DNA from: Fomitopsis serialis
Taxonomy: Eukaryota; Basidiomycota; Agaricomycetes; Polyporales; Fomitopsidaceae
Reading direction: 5' to 3'
NCBI RefSeq assembly: GCF_022376445.1
Contig: NW_025954988.1
Span: 359,899-423,898 of the forward strand
Length of the DNA: 64,000 bases
A program made the position numbers and the translations under genes. Shown here piece after piece: positions 36,143 through 47,713 of this stretch. The stretch's first letter is position 1, and every line of letters begins with the position of its first letter. The notes below the pieces were generated by a model that had not been told where the DNA came from, did no database searches, and was given only the letters and a program-made list of their open reading frames with translations.

Positions 36143-39100
36143 CATCAGGAAAATCCAGATTCCGCAATTTGGAATAAAATGTGTCAAATTGTTGCTAACA
36201 CGTCTCATGAGTACTCACCGAACTCTGCGAGCTAATTCTGTGATAATAATGTCTACTGGATACAGTATTAGTACATTTATGATCCTATTAGATGCAGCGA
36301 CCAGGTTGTTCCCTAATTGTTGCTAAAGTGGTGCATCATACAACACACACAATGCTTGTTACTGTTTAATTCAACAATGATTCTATTGATGGGTGGTATT
36401 ACTGAATACAAATGCTGTATACTACGGTTACTGTGTCCTGTGCCTACAGTAGTGGGCTCGCTCGCGTACATCTGCGGCGGCGCCAGGGCAGAGCATGGAT
36501 CTATCAGCGGGTGTCCCAGGCTCGAACCGCAGCCATACCCGCCCTGGGTACTGACCCGTGCGAATGGGTACAGGTTATGAGCGGGTCACAGCGGGACCGC
36601 GGTGAGTACACGGGTCCACGGGTAAGTGGGCGCGTCGAGCCGCCGACCTACAGCATGCTGCGGCACGTACCAATCCTGTACGATGCCAGACAGCATAGGT
36701 ATGGTCTTGGAAGAGATATCCTGCCCCGGCCAAGCTGCATGCGCGACCGGAACGTACCCTGATGGTGCGTTGCCCTAGAAGCGCGGGTTCCACTGCTTGC
36801 CCACCCACTTACCATTCAGCCCCTTTGCACGGCTCCTCGACAATCAACGCGCGTTCGCGCAGACTTTGCCTTCCCCCTGTCGAATCTCCAACCCACTTGA
36901 TCAGCACGCACCTTCCTCGCAGCTACCCGTGCAAAGTGCGATCTTCACCTCGCTGGGCCAGTGGATCCGCAAGCCACGCTACGCGCGGCAATGTCTGGTC
37001 TGACAAGGCAGGACATCGGTCAGTGAACGGACGTACCAATGCACAAAGTTAACATAGCGTCGAACCGTACTGCGCCACGCAAAACACCCGGTCCATCCCA
37101 CGCTCGTCGGGCGCAAAGAGGAGTGACGGCTTGGACTCGGGAGTGTGTAGGGGTGCCGCAGCCGCGTCGAACGAAGACTCCTGCCCCCGCGGGCATACTG
37201 AACAGACGGGCATGTGGGAGGAAGGACGCGTGGCGGAGTTGACTCGTCGCAGAGCAAAGCGAGACTTGGGGGCGTGTCCATCTCCGGTTCCGAGTTGGCT
37301 ACTCGGACGCGTGGCAGTTCCGCACCGCCTGGGATTCGTCTTGCAGGCCACCCGTGCGGAGAGCCATGGTGGTCGTCGAGTGATCGAGACGTGGGGATGG
37401 CGACAGGGGCGCGAGCGTGGACGCAGACGTGCGGAAGAGGAAAGAGGCGTGTCGCGAGGAAGTGGGGGAGATGTTTGGACGAAAGAGGCGTGGACGAGGG
37501 AACGCGTGGCGAGGATGAAGACGTGTCTGACAAGGGAGGGGACGCGTTACACAAGGAAGGGGGAGATGAGCGAGCGGTGATGGTACTCACCGAAGTCGAG
37601 TCGACTCCTGTTTCCTGTCTCCGAGCCTTCGAGCCTTTAGATGCGCATCGCACGAGCCCGAGTTGGCCTGGCCGAGTTGCATGCCCCAGAGACACGCAAC
37701 TTGGAAAAGACGCAGTCGAGCTCGCAGTATAGATCTCCAAGGGAGATAAAGCAAGAGTCTTGAGGCCTGAGGCCTGAGGTGCGGTCGGGCAGGCGTCGTG
37801 GCTGGTAGTAGTTAGAACTTAGCACAAGACGAGTCGCGCATGCGGCGCTAGTGCGAGCCACGTATGCACGGGAAACTCCGGAACCGGCGCTTGGGACTTT
37901 GTGCTCTCACGGCGCGACGAGGTTTGCGCCCATCCTCTCATCCTAACACCCTTCTCCGCAGCATTCAAAAGCTGAAGATTTGACGGCCCCGAGACGACAC
38001 GCCGAGCGCAATGAGCGCAGACAAAGGAAGCGAAGGACGAGGGGTTGGAGTGGTGAACAAAAAATAATGCGGAGGCACGAAAAATGCTTGAAGGTGAGTC
38101 TTCAGCGCACTCACTGATGATTTTTGTTCCCAACTCTTCACTGTGTGAGTAGGTGCATCAATGAGGAACGAGCTCGTGGTGCCTACTTGCCTGCTCGTCT
38201 GCGCATCCCGCATATTTGTGCTGGCCCTCTCGCGCCCGTCCGTTCATGCCTGCGTGCCCTAACTAGCGTTTTTGCTTACCAGTCCTCGCCGACTGTCTCG
38301 CCTGCTGCCCTCGCCTTCATGCTCGTTCGCCCTCCCTCCTACTCTCGCCCGTTTACTCGTTCTTGCCTGCTCGCTGTTGCCCTCACGCGCCTGCTGGCTC
38401 GCCCACTCGGTTGCCGGCTCTCATCTGCTCAGGATCGCCTTCTCGCCAACTTGCTCGTCCACTCTCTCTTGCCTGTCCGCCGCCGTCTGCCGCCGTCTTG
38501 CCCACCGGCATACAATCCTGCCTGCTCGCTCATCTGCCGGCTCGCCCGCTCTCGTTGCCCTCCCTCGCCTCGCCTACTAGTACCCGCCTTGCTTCGTCAT
38601 CTTGCTATCTCACACGTTCACCTGTTTTAGCTACTTGTCTTGGCCCTCTTACTGATAGGTAGACCGTAGCCTGCAGTCCTTCTCGCGCCCGCGCCCTTGA
38701 CCCACTCTCGGCTCAGAGCCTGCCTCTTGCCTGTACACTCGCTTGCGGCTTCTCGACTGCCCGTCTGTTCTTGTCCACGCACCCGTACTCACGCTCTGTT
38801 TCTTACCCAAGTGGAAGCTGCTCCGGGAAGTGCTCGGGAAGGGGGCCTGGGCGCAGCGACGAGCGGACGGCCGGCGTCGACGAGCGGAGTGCGGGGACGG
38901 GTGATTGGCTCGCGGGGATGGGCGAGAGCGAGGGCGCGACGAGGGTGAGGGTGAGGGTCTGCAGGTGAGTGCAGCCATACGCGCGCGGGCTCACTAACGG
39001 CAGGCGCAGGACGCGTCGACGTGCTGCGCGACGCGTACGGCGACCGCGAGCACACATACAAGACCGACAAACGGTCAGGAGCCATCGGGCGGACGGGTGG

Positions 39101-40521
39101 ATGGGCGTGCGTGCGAGCAGAACGGTAAGCGAGCGGGACAGCGAGCGAGCGAGTCGGCGGGCGGACGAGCGTTAGCAACAACGGGCGGCGACTGGCGCGG
39201 ACCAACAGCAAGCACGTTGACCACGAGCGTGCTGGGTGAATGCCGAGCATGCAGACGTGGCCGGCGAGCGCACATGCAGGCGGGCGGGCAAGTGGAACAT
39301 GAGCGCACAGGCAGGCGAGCGGGACAGCGGGCGGGCAGGTGGGATGGCGAGCGCGCCGGCGCGTGGACGAGCGACCGAAGGAACGGGCAGGAAATCGAAC
39401 GAGTAGACGGCCAGGCAGACGGACTGGAGAGCTCGCGGGCGGGTGGGACGTTGGACAGGTAAGTGGGCAAGCGGGAACAGAGGAAGGCGGGTGCCCTGCG
39501 CAGTCACTGCCGATGAACGCGTACACAGGCAGGTGGTCACACAACCAGGGAACGACGCTCATGGCAACCGCGCGCAGGACACTGCTAAAGAACGTACCCA
39601 CAGGCGAGTCAGCACCATACGCACATCGACCACGAACGCGCTGGGCGAATGCCCAGCGCGCAGGCTTGGCCGATGAACGGCGAGCGAAGGGTGGGTGGAG
39701 ACACCAACGAGCAAACGGGAGGGCTCGCGGGCGGCGCGTACAGACGGGACGCAGGGCGGGAAGACGGGAAGATGTATGGGCGAAAGGCTCGCTGGGACGC
39801 GCGAGTCGATGGTGGGTACGCACGAGCGAGGAAGATGGTGGGGAACACGGCAAGGACTCAGGACAACGGGTGCTGCCCGCTTGCCCGCGCAATCACTCGC
39901 TCGCCCACCCGCCCGCCTGCGCGAGCCTCTCCGCCGTTCTGCCCACTCCCCACTCCCTCACCTATCTGCTCGCCTATCCGCGCCCGCAGACCAGTGAAAC
40001 CGCACATGACCCGTATCCGCTGCACGGGTACGGTACCTGGGCAGGTACGGGTACGGGTACAGGTAAGCCCCGGCAATTCACAGCTTGCGACAGGTCTGTA
40101 CGCGGGGCGGGTACGGGTAATAGACTACTACCACTGGCAGCGCTGGCGGCGGGAGCTACACATACGTACACATTTAATACCGAACTTGATTACTATCAGT
40201 GTTTTAGCACCCAATTGATTAGTATGATCCTAAACCATATGATGCGACGTCACTACAACCGCTACACCACGGTTTGTGGGAAGTATCATGCTTATAGTAT
40301 GAAATAGCATGCAATTTTGTGAGATAACATGGCCTCACTGAGACCATATCTTCCATGAAGTAGTGAGAATTCGTTCTCCCTGAGTGTCATTTAGATCTAA
40401 TTAGAAAGGGGGTAAAGCAAAGTGATCTAATCTCTAATGCACCTAATTAGGTGACATTTTGCACGATTATGCCTCATTTTGCATCATGTGTCCTCATTTG
40501 CGAATCTGGATTTTCCTGATG
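36143..40521. mobile_element. 4.38-kb TIR element with TA target duplication, no transposase
   Basis: The element starts CATCAGGAAAATCCAGATTC and ends with the exact reverse complement. The perfect terminal inverted repeats are 20 bp, extended imperfectly to about 26 bp. The duplicated target is TA (36141-36142 and 40522-40523). The uninterrupted LTR copy has a single TA at the same point (59773-59774), which proves the boundaries. The TA target suggests Tc1/mariner-like mobilisation. No open frame resembles a transposase, so it is non-autonomous. The interior has AT-rich edges, a hAT-like fragment (about 36450-36660 and 40020-40130) and GC-rich block B, so it is itself composite. Confidence 0.8.
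38160..39900. repeat. GC-rich degenerate minisatellite block B
   Basis: The plus strand is C-rich at 38160-38640 (CTCGCC/TTGCCTG words) and G-rich at 38820-39860 (GCGAGCGGGC words). Cores like those of block A recur at about 39042, 39225 and 39625. The one at 39638-39659 is a perfect hairpin, GCGCTGGGC-GAAT-GCCCAGCGC. The block lies inside the TA-flanked element. Open frames here are artefacts of composition. Confidence 0.6.
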
Positions 40522-40638
40522 TAGACCACTGTACAGTCCCCCGTACATCTCATAGACTCAGAGGCCTCGCATACCACTGCTCGACCTCACGGTTGGGTTT
40601 TTGTGTGGCTTTTGTGTTCTTTTCGGTCGCGTCAACGG

Positions 40639-41399
40639 AAAGAGTATGTGAACTGCTTTGTTGAACTCGTCGGTGGGTGGCCGGCGTCTATCCTGCGGAT
40701 AGCGCCGAGCCGCGTCCAAAATCGAACTGTGGCCTTCCGGCGTACCATACCCTTTGCCAGCGAACTCATTTTCTCGTCGAAAGCAACCACTTCCGGTGGT
40801 CAGTTTGTGACATTGGATTTGAGTGGACTCGACACATATGAAGGTGGAAGATAGTGAGTCGAATAGAAGGTATGTTTGCTACATCATCCCGTGCGCGCCG
40901 ACTCCTGAACTTGAACTGATAACTTGAACCACTGACAGGACGCCGAGTGCTCTGCATCGCTTTAGTCTGACGATCACCGCTCGCCGGCCCATCAAGAACG
41001 TGCTTTGCGTACTCAGCATTGTACCGATTTGACAGCCGGGCAGCTCAAGTGACACCGATGGTCATTCTTCCGGGCTTCCGGCCAAGGGTAGGTCGTGTTT
41101 TTGGCTGTTCAGAACTTAGAACCTAGATCGCGCCGCCTATAGGCGTCCAGCCTGAATTCGCAAGAGCTTTCTGCTGGGATCTGTCAGAGTCACGTGTAAT
41201 ACATAGCCTCGCTGGGCTGTGGCCCCCTCAGGCTGTAGCAACTTGCCGCGATGTTCGGCGCAGTGTACACTCATTGTGACTTAGGTATGCGCAGTGCACA
41301 GTTGTTGCTGTAATCTTACTCACCCATTCCGCCTGTCTGCAGCTGACGAGAAGGGTCGTTCGCCGCTGCCGTCACGAAAGGAGTTTCAAGTTGGCCCAC
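40639..41399. other. intergenic, nothing recognised
   Basis: About 0.76 kb lies right of the solo LTR. It contains CCGGAAGGCC-type words also seen near 32350, perhaps remnants of the same repeat family. No gene was seen. Confidence 0.35.
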
Positions 41400-41603
41400 A
41401 TGTCGGATCATCATCGTCGAGCATCGGACAACCCGGACGTATTGTGGGATGTCCTTCAGTACTTCGTACCACCTACAATCAAGTTTAGTCCATACGTACA
41501 TGACCACCGGCGTGAAGTGGCCGTCGGAAAGGAGTGGAAGACGCTCGCGTACTGTGCACGCATCTCGAAAGCCTTCTCATCAGCAAAGCGGCGATTTGTC
41601 TGA
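41400..41603 (+). pseudogene. short F-box-like fragment
   Basis: This open frame of 67 codons starts MSDHHRRASDNPDVLWDVLQ and contains KTLAYCARISKAF. The spacing of a DVLxxVLQYF helix followed by KTLxxCARxxKAF resembles the N-terminal F-box-like motif abundant in agaricomycetes. Full proteins run to several hundred residues. Here the frame stops at 41603 and the following sequence is AT-rich and non-coding. It is probably a truncated remnant beside the transposon. Confidence 0.35.
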
Positions 41604-41776
41604 CGCGCCCTAAGGTATCTAAACCTATCTGAGCGACCTAAATGCTGCCTGACTCACCTAGCTCATCTAATACTTGTCTAGACTTCACGCCATTTGAGTG
41701 ATACTGTAACATTGAATAATACCCGTATACTACTAGTACAGTACTTGACATTGAATACAAAGCGGACCCGCCGCCG

Positions 41777-44700
41777 CTAGAACGCGTGCTCGTGACCGTG
41801 ATAATCGACAAATTTATTTACCAAGTATGCACGAAAGGCGTCGAGTGAGTCTTGCACACGGAAGCCGGCAGGAAGTGGGTCTCGGCCATACACAGGCAGC
41901 AAGTGTGCCGCGCGGAAAATTGTGTCTAGATGAATGACCTCATATGGCCTCTGTGCGTCGGCATCCAGTTCCGGCTCGACTATCCACATCCCTGTCTCCT
42001 CGTCAGGCTCATTGCCGACCGGCACGAACCATTCGACAAGGGCACAGGGGTATAGGATACCATTGAACTTGAAGGAAAAGAGAAGGCGAACACGTACGGC
42101 GTCCAGACCCCGAAAGCCCTTCTGCTCGGCATCCTTCTGCACAAAAGCGCAGTCATAGTGTGCTCCATCCGATCGCCAGGACGGCGTCGCTCGAATGCGC
42201 TCACGCCGCATTCCACCAGCACCAGACGGATCAGCCGGGGCGTAGAATGTTGCGACCGCGGAGGGGAAGACCGATATCCGCAGGTTCGGTATTGTATAGG
42301 TCGCCAGGACACGTTCGTCATCCGGATCCTTGTGCAGCTGCTGTGCTAAGAACCGCGCGATGGATGCTGTTAGTTCGGGGCGTCCGAGGTGAGTCGCAAG
42401 CTCGATTAACGCAGTAGGGTAGTTCTTGGCTGTTAAGGCAAGCACTTTGAGTGATTGCGACGGTGAGCGATGTTGGTGACACACCTCGGCGACAGGCCAG
42501 AAGAACAAATGCCTCGACTGGTGGCCCTTCCACAGCACCATCGTCGTCGTCGTCATCAGCATCCCCAGGTTCATCGCCCTCTCCATGCCCATAGTAGTCG
42601 GCGTCGATTGGATTGTTCGCGCCAGGTTGTTCTTGGCCGGCAGGTCCAGCGGCGTTACGGTTGGGCTGAAGTTCAGGCTCGGGGATCAGCGGAGGGCCTT
42701 GCAGTGGATAGTCAAGCTCGTCGATGTCATCTTGAGCGATGTTCTCGGCAGCTGCGGATCGGGACAACGAGGTGGTGACAGCCTCCGAAAGGCAGGTTCC
42801 TTCGAGCATGCCTCGTGCGGCGAAGTCCACACGTGCTGCGGCAAGTTTATCGAGCCGCTGATTGGTCAATAGCATCTGGCCGAGGGCGCGATACCGGTTC
42901 GACCGCCGCCACGGCTCCTTGACGGCCTTGATGTGCTTGCTCTCGGTGAGCGAAGTGCAGAGGCCATAGAGGGCGCCGAAGTTCCAGGTGTGGCGAGGGG
43001 TATGTCCATGGGAGTGCTGGCGCGGTAATGAGAAGCCTTCAGGCCTAACACCTGCATGACGAAGGAACTCTCGGTGGCGGTGGTACTCGGTGAGGTGCGC
43101 CTCACATTCGTCGAGCTTGGTATCTGTTTGAATGGGGTGGCGAATCCTATATGCAAATTCTAGATATTCGTGGACCATACACACGATCTCGGGCGGGACA
43201 AGCCCTTTGATCGCGGCGAGGAAGATCTGACCATTAGAAATGATAAGTTCATGGCCTCTCTGTAGTATTAGTTGTGCCGTATTAATGATCTTTGACTTAC
43301 CTTCATAAGGGCTCGAGAATCGTCGCCCGTCCATTGCTTGAAGTTTCGCCCTTGACGAAAGTGTCGCAGGCCAGCAAAAGGCGGCATAGCAGCTATCCTG
43401 TAGTGGCCAGTGGATTTGACGTGAGTTTTACCGTGATACACTCATATTTCCTTGTCTGTGCTTACCGTCGGTCTATCTCATCCACGATCTCTGCAGCACG
43501 TCCTTCGCCATGCTCAATCTTGAGGTAGTCTATCGTCCAATCGACGACGTGGTCTTTGAAAGGCTTGATTACTTGATGCAAGAGGTCGCCCGACAGTAAT
43601 TCATGGATATCAGCACGCGGGAAATTGTTCGTATAAGGCTAGCAGTGGTACAGAGGCGAGTTCGCAGGCTGCTCAAATTCGTAGTTGTGGAACACTTACA
43701 ATGACGTTTGCAACAATCCCATACTCCTCCCACAGCAGCTTCGTGTCGAACCGTCGAACCAGCTCCTCGGTGAGCTCCTCGCTTCGACGGCCTTGCATGA
43801 AGCCCGCGTCGAGATCATTGAAGGGTCCTGGGCACCTACAACCCTGGTGAGTCATCGAGACCTTGACAGTAAAGCATTGTGTGACTTACACCGGACACCA
43901 GCCTTCAACAATGCACGCCGCCAGAGCTTGTTCAGGATAGTCCATCAAGTTCGGGCCGACACCATAGAGAGCACGGCGAAAGTGTGAGTCAGGACAGCGC
44001 ACAACCTCTGGGGTAGACATCGCAGGACGAAGGGGGTCCAGAACAGCGGCGACACTTGCGTGATACAACTGGCGTTTGAACGTGCGAAAGGCGGTGGTAT
44101 TTTGGTGCTTCTTTTCACCTATTGACGTGTCAACATGCGGCAGTGTCCAGCGCCGAAAACGGTTTACTTACATTTCGCAATCGCTAGGAATGCCACGACA
44201 CGAACGGCACCGCGGTGTGCACGCCTGACACCGTTCGAAACGTTGCCGATGGAGACATATAGGGGATAGTACTCGTTCTGCCCCGTCGCGACTGACACGG
44301 TCGTCTTGTCGCTTCCCACAATGACAGGTACGAACATCGACCCATGCGTGGTAGGGTCTTCTGCGATCTTATCCTTTGTCCACGTAAGTGATCAGCTGAT
44401 ATCCCCATGGTGTAATCGGACGGTTGACTCACTGCCTGCCGCCACGCCCAGTTGCCAGATAAAACATTCGTGAGTCGTCGGCCGCCTTGTTCATTGACTT
44501 CTTGATAGGGCACCAGATTGAACTCGTTGTCCCCATTGTAGTCTTCGCATTCGACCAACGAGTGTACGACAACACGGGTGTTCCGCATCCATATATCGTA
44601 TTTCTCGGTCATCCATGATGGTATGTCCCCCTCTGGCAAGGCGCCGCGGTAACACAGCTCAACCTTGGACCACGACGCATCACCAAGGGAGATGACATCG

Positions 44701-45318
44701 ATTGTATCAAGCAGGTGAGCAGAATTGTCGAAAGGCGGCTTGCCTCCATATTGAATGAGCGATGCGGCCCACAGATCCATCAAGGTGTTCACGTCCCTTT
44801 GTGACATTTGATTCTTCTTGTACAGGAACTCTGCCACCTCGAACTCCAGCCGTGAGCCAAACGGCGTCCAGTTGCCTTTGTCAGGCCTGTCTCGAGATGG
44901 AGGGGGTGCACCCGGCTCGATGAACTCGCTACCATCTCTGGTGCATGGCAAAGCTATTGCGACTGCGGTAAGTCTGCGCTTTTCCTCGAGTAATTCGTGC
45001 TGTATAACATGACGTACCATTCAAAGCAGGGTGATATCGACGTCTCCATCTCGCATCGGGTTCTGGCTGCGGATCTCTCTCAGCATCTCGAAATTCGGGC
45101 TCGATTGCTTGAAGCGGCGGCCCCGGTTCGTGTATCTCGTCTGGTGCCAGTCGATCATGCGGTGGTGGTGTTGCAGCGCGAGCAGGTAGCGGGGGATGAG
45201 CAGTGTTACGATGTTGAGTAAGTCCCGAGTGATTTCTGCATGTTTTGCCACAAATGCGACACTGAATTGGTATAGGGATGCTCGGCGGAATAGGTATGTT
45301 CAACGGGTGGTTCATCAT
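41777..45318 (-). CDS. Plavaka-type transposase, copy 1
   Basis: This multi-exon gene starts at 45318. Near the N-terminus is a C2H2 finger, CRICGKTCRNHSGLTQHRN (aa about 20-38). A 55-nt intron lies after HPALN (about 45008-44954). The next exon carries a region typical of these transposases (RLEFEVAEFLYKKNQMSQRD and, further on, DKTTVSVATGQNEYYPLYVS). Then follow the conserved ELLSGDLLHQVIKPFKDHVV (about 43550-43610), GLVPPEIVCMVHEYLEFAYR and a C-terminus ending NKFVDYHGHEHAF. A 55-nt intron (about 42481-42427) joins ACRR to AKNYPTALIELATHLG. No frame break was needed, so the copy may encode an intact protein. Plavaka elements are CACTA-like DNA transposons of basidiomycetes. The catalytic acidic residues were not assigned by eye. 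It is divergent from the accessory gene at 45686. Confidence 0.78.
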
Positions 45319-45612
45319 AGCAGTTGCACGATAGCTCGGTGGATGGAGGTGAGTATTTCGTCCCCGAAGATGCTGTACGATAAGACTTAGCTATGAATCA
45401 AAGCCCGGCCGAGCACCGACTGCCGCTGGCGGCAAAGAACTCTGCCCGCCGACCTCGCCCTCACAGAGTCCCTATTGGCTCGGGTCATCCGGGTGGGTAT
45501 CACCGGCGACGCCCGCTACCAAGACATCCCTTTGCCACGTCGTATTGCCTCCTCCATTTCTACCACTACCACCACCCGCTCTTCGATACCGTTTCCGTTC
45601 AGTGTTGAGCAC

Positions 45613-45667
45613 TGCGGCCCTCTCTCTCTTATTCACTCTCATCTGTTACTGGCCCTCTCTCTCTTAT
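45613..45667 (+). promoter_or_regulatory. duplicated pyrimidine tract in divergent promoter
   Basis: GGCCCTCTCTCTCTTATT occurs twice 37 bp apart, ending about 20 bp before the accessory-gene start at 45686. CT-rich tracts are common at transcription starts in basidiomycetes. The exact duplication is notable. Confidence 0.35.
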
Positions 45668-45685
45668 TTGTTCTCATCCGTCACC

Positions 45686-47420
45686 ATGTCTTCGGACGCT
45701 CAGGCTTCCCAACGTCACACTCGTGCAGCTAACGCTTTTGCACATCCAGGTCTTCCGGATGTCAAAGAACCGGTGAAGCGGCGTAGCAAGAAGGAAATCG
45801 AGGCGGCTAGGAAGGCTCAAGAGGCAGCAAATGACGCTGCCGAGCGTGGTCGTACGACTGCGGTCAAAAGTGTAGCATCAGTGCAGCATGACATGAAGCA
45901 GCGCGACGCACAGGAGCAGGCTCAACGTGTGCTGCCACCCAAGTTCGCTGTCAAAGCCTACAAGTCTTCGACCAACGTGGGGCCAGAGTCACAGGCTGTC
46001 GACCACGACATCTCTGACACTGAAAGTCTCGGTAAGTTGTGTCCGAGTCGTGGCTGTATGTCTCAAACTGATCATGCTGTTGACAACTACTATGTATGTA
46101 CAAAGACTCGCCGCTCGCAGTTGCACCGGTTCCTCCGAAGAAGACAAAGCTGAAGAAGGTAACGCGAAAGGAGATTGATGCCTTTCCCGTTACGACAACC
46201 GCTGCTGCCGAGCAGGCAGTACCCAAAACCTTGACCGAAAAGCATGAGGTCGCATCCGGAAAGCGCAAGTCCACGGCTGGGTGAGTCTAAGCTACGTGCC
46301 ATGAAGCCTCTTATGCTAATCTTCACCCATCCTCTTAGGTCTGGCGAAGGTGTTCCAGCTCCCAAGAAGCCAAAGCCGACGCACCCTTCAGGATTACTGG
46401 TGTCATGGAGAGGGACCAAAAGTTCCACGGCCCCTTCATCTGCGAAGTCACACAGCAAGCCTGAGGGTACTCCCACCGTTCCAGCTGCAACACTAGGTAA
46501 CATGACTAGAATACTCTGTCAGTGTATTGAACGTCTAGCTTACTGTTCCGAATGCTCTCTAGCTTCCACAATGCCCGAGGATACCACTGGTGAGGTCGAC
46601 GGATATGAATCCGGCGACTCAGTAGTCGAAGTTCACGCAGACTCACGACGCACGACTGAGGTAATTCACAGTCATCCTCACTGTTCAACAATGACATCAT
46701 CATTTTTCAGGGCATTGTCAGTGTCGATTCCGAGGGCGAAGAGCTTGTGCCGAAGTCGAAGGGCAAGAAATCATCTGGTGTCGGCTTCATTGACCTCGGG
46801 AGCGACTTCGCACAAGCTGTGCAAACCAAGGTGTCTGCCCAGAACGTGACGAGTCAGGCGATCACGCAGCCTGCTGATGAACGTCAGGGTAGCCGCCGGC
46901 GCACAGTGACGAACCATGACTTACCCCGAGGCACACTGCAAAGGTACAACAAGGTCTTCATGCCGAAGCTAATCCACGTCATTGCTTGTCTCGCGAATCC
47001 CTGGGAGTTGCAGGTCATCGACTTCGCCGCGGAGCTTCGGCGCCTCTGGGACGAAGTCTTTCCGGATGTGGTGCTTGGGTACGAGGTCGAGGCGGGGTCT
47101 TTACTGTATACTTTGGTACGTGGATGATCTGAGTGCATGCATTCATAGCCACTGAATTCCTGCAGTCGATGCAGCGCATCTACAACTGGCGCTCCAGTTT
47201 CGGTGCCAATGCGATCAACGCAGTCGAGAAGTTCTGGGTGAATGTGGGTATCGAAGACCCGCGTGATCGTGCGGAGTGCGCACGAGTTGCACTTGGGCAA
47301 GGGAAGCCATATCTCTTCGGCCATGTGGAGTTCATGCCAGATGGACAGACTATCGTGGTAATCCATAGTGTTCGCCTGCTGCGAGTGCGTACATCTGCAA
47401 AGGGCTTTTCTTTATTGTAG
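45686..47420 (+). CDS. DUF6532-like transposon accessory protein, copy 1 (3' end truncated)
   Basis: Exons 45686-46031, 46106-46280, 46339-46496, 46563-46660, 46711-47115 and 47166-47420, all GT-AG and in phase. The N-terminal half is charged and low-complexity (KRRSKKEIEAARKAQEAAND, KKTKLKKVTRKEI), probably nuclear. The C-terminal half begins a folded region: LQRYNKVFMPKLIHVIACLA, FAAELRRLWDEVFPDVVL and MQRIYNWRSSFGANAINAVE. This resembles the start of the DUF6532 domain seen in the other two copies here. The usual second half (a CAIDEW-type segment) is missing. The frame ends soon after GHVEFMPDGQTIV, or after a further short exon near 47443. It pairs head-to-head with transposase copy 1, 367 bp between starts. 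The function of such partners is unknown. Confidence 0.65.
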
Positions 47421-47713
47421 CAGTAGGCATTCTACGGAGCTCTAGGTAGGGCTCTGATACTGTATAGTGTTACATGTTATTGTACCTGCTTTGTAGCTCT
47501 CTGTAGGCAACAGGACACTCTGTAGGCAGCCCCGTGGCCATGCTGTTCGACCTCATAGGCTAAATAGCTCAAGCTCACGGCACACTGATCGGCCGCATGT
47601 CAAGTGGGACCTGAGGCCATCTGAATCGCAAAATGAAGGCCCGTCGCAGGCTTACGTGCAAGACGAGAGTATGACAGTATAACGGTCACACTAAGTAGTA
47701 CTATAGACGATTT
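47421..47713. other. spacer between Plavaka modules
   Basis: About 0.3 kb with short direct repeats such as CTCTGTAGGCA (about 47501 and 47520). These resemble CTCTGTAGCGATC repeats near 54158-54190 and may be subterminal transposon repeats. Exact element ends were not found. Confidence 0.3.

Larger units (their letters stand above)
34578..40634 (+). mobile_element. solo LTR (about 1.68 kb) interrupted by a later insertion
   Basis: The LTR begins TGATGAGCCC at 34578 and ends GGTCGCGTCA at 40634. It is flanked by a direct repeat ACGG (34574-34577 and 40635-40638), a 4-bp target duplication. With the 36143-40521 insert and its duplicated TA removed, it aligns along its whole length with the LTR at 58224-59886. 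No internal retrotransposon sequence is attached, so this is a solo LTR left by LTR-LTR recombination. U3 holds the antisense two-exon gene. A TATA box is at 35768, and the U5 side has CAGT-rich short repeats (about 35855-35945). Confidence 0.85.

Noticed and set aside
36979..37740. 253-codon minus-strand open frame in the TA element
   Set aside because: Considered as a transposase candidate. Composition is Ser/Pro/Arg-rich with no domain, and opposing frames of similar length overlap it.
38124..40307. Open frames up to 367 codons on either strand
   Set aside because: Same reason: degenerate repeats inside a transposon, mutually overlapping, no recognisable protein.
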